NCBI RefSeq assembly: GCF_003479805.1
Contig: NZ_QUHV01000011.1
Coordinates: forward strand, 1-37,014
DNA from: Collinsella sp. AF08-23
GTDB taxonomy: Bacteria > Actinomycetota > Coriobacteriia > Coriobacteriales > Coriobacteriaceae
Length of the DNA stretch: 37,014 nt
Direction: 5' to 3'
How positions within the stretch are numbered: the stretch's first letter is position 1; every line of letters starts with the position of its first letter. Of this stretch, positions 35,342-37,014 are shown one piece after another. The notes beneath the pieces were generated by a model. It was not told the origin of the DNA, made no database searches, and saw nothing but the letters and a program-made list of their open reading frames with translations. The position numbers and the translations under genes were made by a program.

Positions 35342-35647
35342 ATGAAGAAGGTATTCATTTGCTGCACGTCTGGTGTCACTACCGGTCTGCTCGTTCAGAA
35401 GATCGAACTCGAGGTCTCGAAGCGCGAGCTTCCGCTCGAGGTGGAGGCCCTTCCAATTAACGTGTTGGTCGAGCGGTTGTCGGAGGCCGACGCGATTCTG
35501 CTGAGCCCCCAGGTCGCATTCGCCCAGAGCGGCATTCGGGAGGCTTCAGACGTTCCGTTGGCGAGCATCGACCCAGATGTGTACGCGCGTGCCGATGCTG
35601 CGGCAATCGTCGACGCGGCGCTCGAACTGCTCGCGTCAAACGCATAG
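35342..35647 (+). CDS. Orphan PTS EIIB-like protein (lactose/cellobiose type)
   Basis: A 101-residue protein with a Rossmann-like EIIB fold: MKKVFICCTSGVTTG, where Cys8 with the loop TSGVTTG matches the phosphocysteine loop of cellobiose/chitobiose EIIB (PF02302). No EIIA, EIIC or HPr is in the window, so its phosphodonor and partner are unknown. It lies 86 nt after mglC on the same strand and before a terminator, so it is probably co-transcribed with the mgl genes. The start at 35342 follows TGGAGA; an in-frame ATG at 35330 would add four residues. Confidence 0.8.
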   Translation: MKKVFICCTSGVTTGLLVQKIELEVSKRELPLEVEALPINVLVERLSEADAILLSPQVAFAQSGIREASDVPLASIDPDVYARADAAAIVDAALELLASNA

Positions 35648-35682
35648 GCACTGCCTACGCGCAAACGTGAGCTGATGAAAGA

Positions 35683-35716
35683 GGCGGCGGCCCCGATGTT
35701 TGTCGGGACCGCCGCC
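35683..35716 (+). terminator. Terminator of the mgl operon
   Basis: A 14-bp GC stem with one C-A mismatch (35683-35696 with 35703-35716), loop 6 nt, followed by TTGTCTAT. It sits between the EIIB-like gene and the converging sdpI-like gene. Confidence 0.75.
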
Positions 35717-35772
35717 TTGTCTATATCAGTTGGGGCGCAAAGGGGTGGAGGGCGCAAGGTGCACGGGGTGCC

Positions 35773-36504
35773 TTAGCGTGTGCGAAGCGGCCTGTTCCCG
35801 TTGCGATACACGAGGAAGCTGTAGAGGTACGTCACGATGCCCGCCCCCAGGACCGCGGCCATCAAAACCCAGAAGGCGATCTCTCCGTGCTGGAGCGAGA
35901 GTGCGCCCGCGCCGACGACCGCAATTCCGGCCAATACGTACGCGATGCCACAGAAGCGGTGCGTGAGACGCCAGTTGTCATCGTCATCCAACGCCCATGG
36001 GGTCCTTACGCCAAAGGTGTAGTTGCGCTTGATCTTGGGCATGTAATTGCCGAGCAGTATGAGGCCCACTCCCACCGCGATGCTCGTCGCTGCCCCGATG
36101 GGGCTGCCCGATTCGGGCAAGATGCCGAAGACGGTGAGTTCGGAGGTCCACGTCATGGCGACGATGAAGATCGTGAACAGGATGACGAACCCGGTGTAGA
36201 ACAACCCCATGCGCTCGTACGCCTGGCCGCGCGGATCCATGCGCGGGATGATGTGGAACATGAAGAGGAATAGCAGGGGCAGCGCATCGAGGGCCACAAT
36301 CGCGGTGCGCCCCGTCCATCCGTTGACGGTTCCGGCTGCGTCCCAGTGCGTGGGAATCATCTCGGGCATGTGGGGGAGCAGGGCGATATGTCCCAGCAGG
36401 CTCACGATGCACAGTGCCGTCAAGGCAATGAGGGTGCGGCGGCCCAGGGGGCTTGTGGAGTGTCCGGGCTTGTTCGCCCTTTTATCGTTCGACATGGTGG
36501 TCAT
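35773..36504 (-). CDS. SdpI-family membrane protein
   Basis: A 243-residue protein with about six hydrophobic helices. The N-terminal part has the DUF1648 signature IPTHWDAAGTVNGWTGRT and the C-terminal part the SdpI motif YTFGVRTPWALDDDDNWRLTHR. In Bacillus, SdpI confers immunity to the SdpC toxin and inactivates the SdpR repressor at the membrane. No sdpC-like toxin gene is in the window. The ATG at 36504 has AGGAGAG before it and overlaps the regulator gene by 23 nt, so the two are coupled. Confidence 0.9.
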   Translation of the reverse strand: MTTMSNDKRANKPGHSTSPLGRRTLIALTALCIVSLLGHIALLPHMPEMIPTHWDAAGTVNGWTGRTAIVALDALPLLFLFMFHIIPRMDPRGQAYERMGLFYTGFVILFTIFIVAMTWTSELTVFGILPESGSPIGAATSIAVGVGLILLGNYMPKIKRNYTFGVRTPWALDDDDNWRLTHRFCGIAYVLAGIAVVGAGALSLQHGEIAFWVLMAAVLGAGIVTYLYSFLVYRNGNRPLRTR

Positions 36505-36772
36505 CGGAATCTCTCCTATCGGTGAACGTGTAGAACCAACTCATCAGATCCTGCAATACCGTCGTGTCGAGGCTGTAGATGATGTTCTGGCCATCTCTAC
36601 GTGCCTCGACCAGGCCTGCTGCCTTGAGTGAGTTCAGGTGGTGGCTGAGGGACGGTTTCGTCATGTCGAAATGGGTGGCGATCTCGCCCGCAGTTAGATT
36701 TTCGCCGCGCAGCAACTCGAGGATGCGCCTACGTGTGGGGTCGGCAAGCGCCTTGAACGCCTCTCCTCCCAT
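36482..36772 (-). CDS. ArsR-family repressor, SdpR-like
   Basis: A 96-residue winged-helix repressor: KALADPTRRRILELLRGENLTAGEIATHFDMTKPSLSHHLNSLKAAGLVEARRDGQNIIYSLD. No metal-binding cysteines are present, as in SdpR and unlike ArsR or SmtB. In Bacillus the SdpR repressor controls its own operon with sdpI. The start has GGAGGA before it. The promoter upstream carries an overlapping palindrome, which fits autorepression. It is the first gene of a two-gene operon. Confidence 0.92.
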   Translation of the reverse strand: MGGEAFKALADPTRRRILELLRGENLTAGEIATHFDMTKPSLSHHLNSLKAAGLVEARRDGQNIIYSLDTTVLQDLMSWFYTFTDRRDSDDHHVER

Positions 36773-36841
36773 CGGTCCTCCAATCCTTGGGGTCGATCCA
36801 CCCGTTAGGTGGACGGCCTTTCACCTGGTTGATATTAGAAG

Positions 36842-36870
36842 ATTAGATATCTATCTAAATATAATGTCAA
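36842..36870 (-). promoter_or_regulatory. Promoter and overlapping palindrome of the sdpRI-like operon
   Basis: On the - strand TTGACA (36870-36865) and TCTAAT (36847-36842) are exactly 17 bp apart, near-consensus. The palindrome TTAGATA-N2-TATCTAA (36843-36858) covers the -10 and spacer, a classic repressor site. A TCCACC/GGTGGA hairpin (36797-36813) lies in the leader. Confidence 0.85.
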
Positions 36871-36931
36871 GTGCATTCTTTGGGGCGAGGCGGATGATGG
36901 TCGCCATCGTGGCAAAACGCCGCCTGGGCCT

Positions 36932-36983
36932 GCGCCTGCCCGTGCCGATGCGCAGCATGGCGCGCATCGGCACGGGCAGGCGC
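36932..36983. repeat. 22-bp perfect hairpin at the right edge
   Basis: Arms 36932-36953 and 36962-36983 are perfect complements with an 8-nt loop. No T-run follows on either strand. It may be the terminator-like end of a gene outside the window or an intergenic repeat. Confidence 0.6.
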
Positions 36984-37014
36984 GCATCGGTGCTTCCGCG
37001 CTCCGTTGGGATCA

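Noticed and set aside
36893..37014. Short + strand frame beginning MMVAIVAKRR at the right edge
   Set aside because: It lacks a good ribosome site, is dominated by a 22-bp hairpin, and runs off the window, so it cannot be supported.

Overview
The window is GC-rich, gene-dense bacterial DNA. It most resembles a gut actinobacterium of the class Coriobacteriia, probably Collinsella or a close relative. This is inferred from the mix of genes: LPXTG-anchored sortase-built pili (Gram-positive), lipoprotein transporters with AGC/SGC/VGC lipoboxes, a class II GalT, an mgl galactose ABC transporter, tandem TrpX-like binding proteins and strong AGGAGG ribosome sites. No rRNA, tRNA, CRISPR array, transposase or integrase was found.

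Layout. (1) 1-11391: a sortase-assembled pilus operon on the + strand. It holds a giant LPETG adhesin whose 5' end lies outside the window, a SpaA-type major pilin, a class C sortase and a small ancillary pilin with an MPSTG signal. (2) 11392-13778: a structured 516-bp intergenic region, then two paralogous secreted-type or cytosolic alpha/beta-hydrolase esterases. (3) 13969-18223, - strand: a small MscS channel, a MerR-type regulator, an MFS exporter and a tyrosine phosphatase, separated by terminators and a long perfect inverted repeat. (4) 18593-24501, + strand: asnS, then a TrpXYZ-like ABC importer with two tandem binding lipoproteins, a permease and an ATPase, closed by an excellent terminator. 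(5) A LURP-one-like protein at 24573. (6) 25213-35647: a galactose island. The - strand carries galM-galK-galT (Leloir pathway without galE). A divergent LacI-type regulator follows, then mglB-mglA-mglC and a lone PTS EIIB-like protein on the + strand. A GTTAACGT half-palindrome occurs both in the galM/lacI intergenic region and before mglB, so one regulator may control uptake and breakdown together. (7) 35773-36772, - strand: an SdpI-like membrane protein and an ArsR-type SdpR-like repressor, with a clear promoter and an overlapping palindromic operator.

The most striking observation is in the galactose transporter. The binding protein MglB appears to be circularly permuted. The segment that forms the N-terminus of ordinary galactose-binding proteins sits at the C-terminus, yet nine of the ten sugar-contacting residues I recall from the E. 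coli protein are present in the permuted order. Its partner MglC carries about 220 extra N-terminal residues rich in predicted coiled coil, and the operon ends with an orphan EIIB. The giant adhesin is the second highlight: about 30 GLUG-like AGGFxG boxes and about a dozen amphipathic helical segments alternate with a period near 120 residues.
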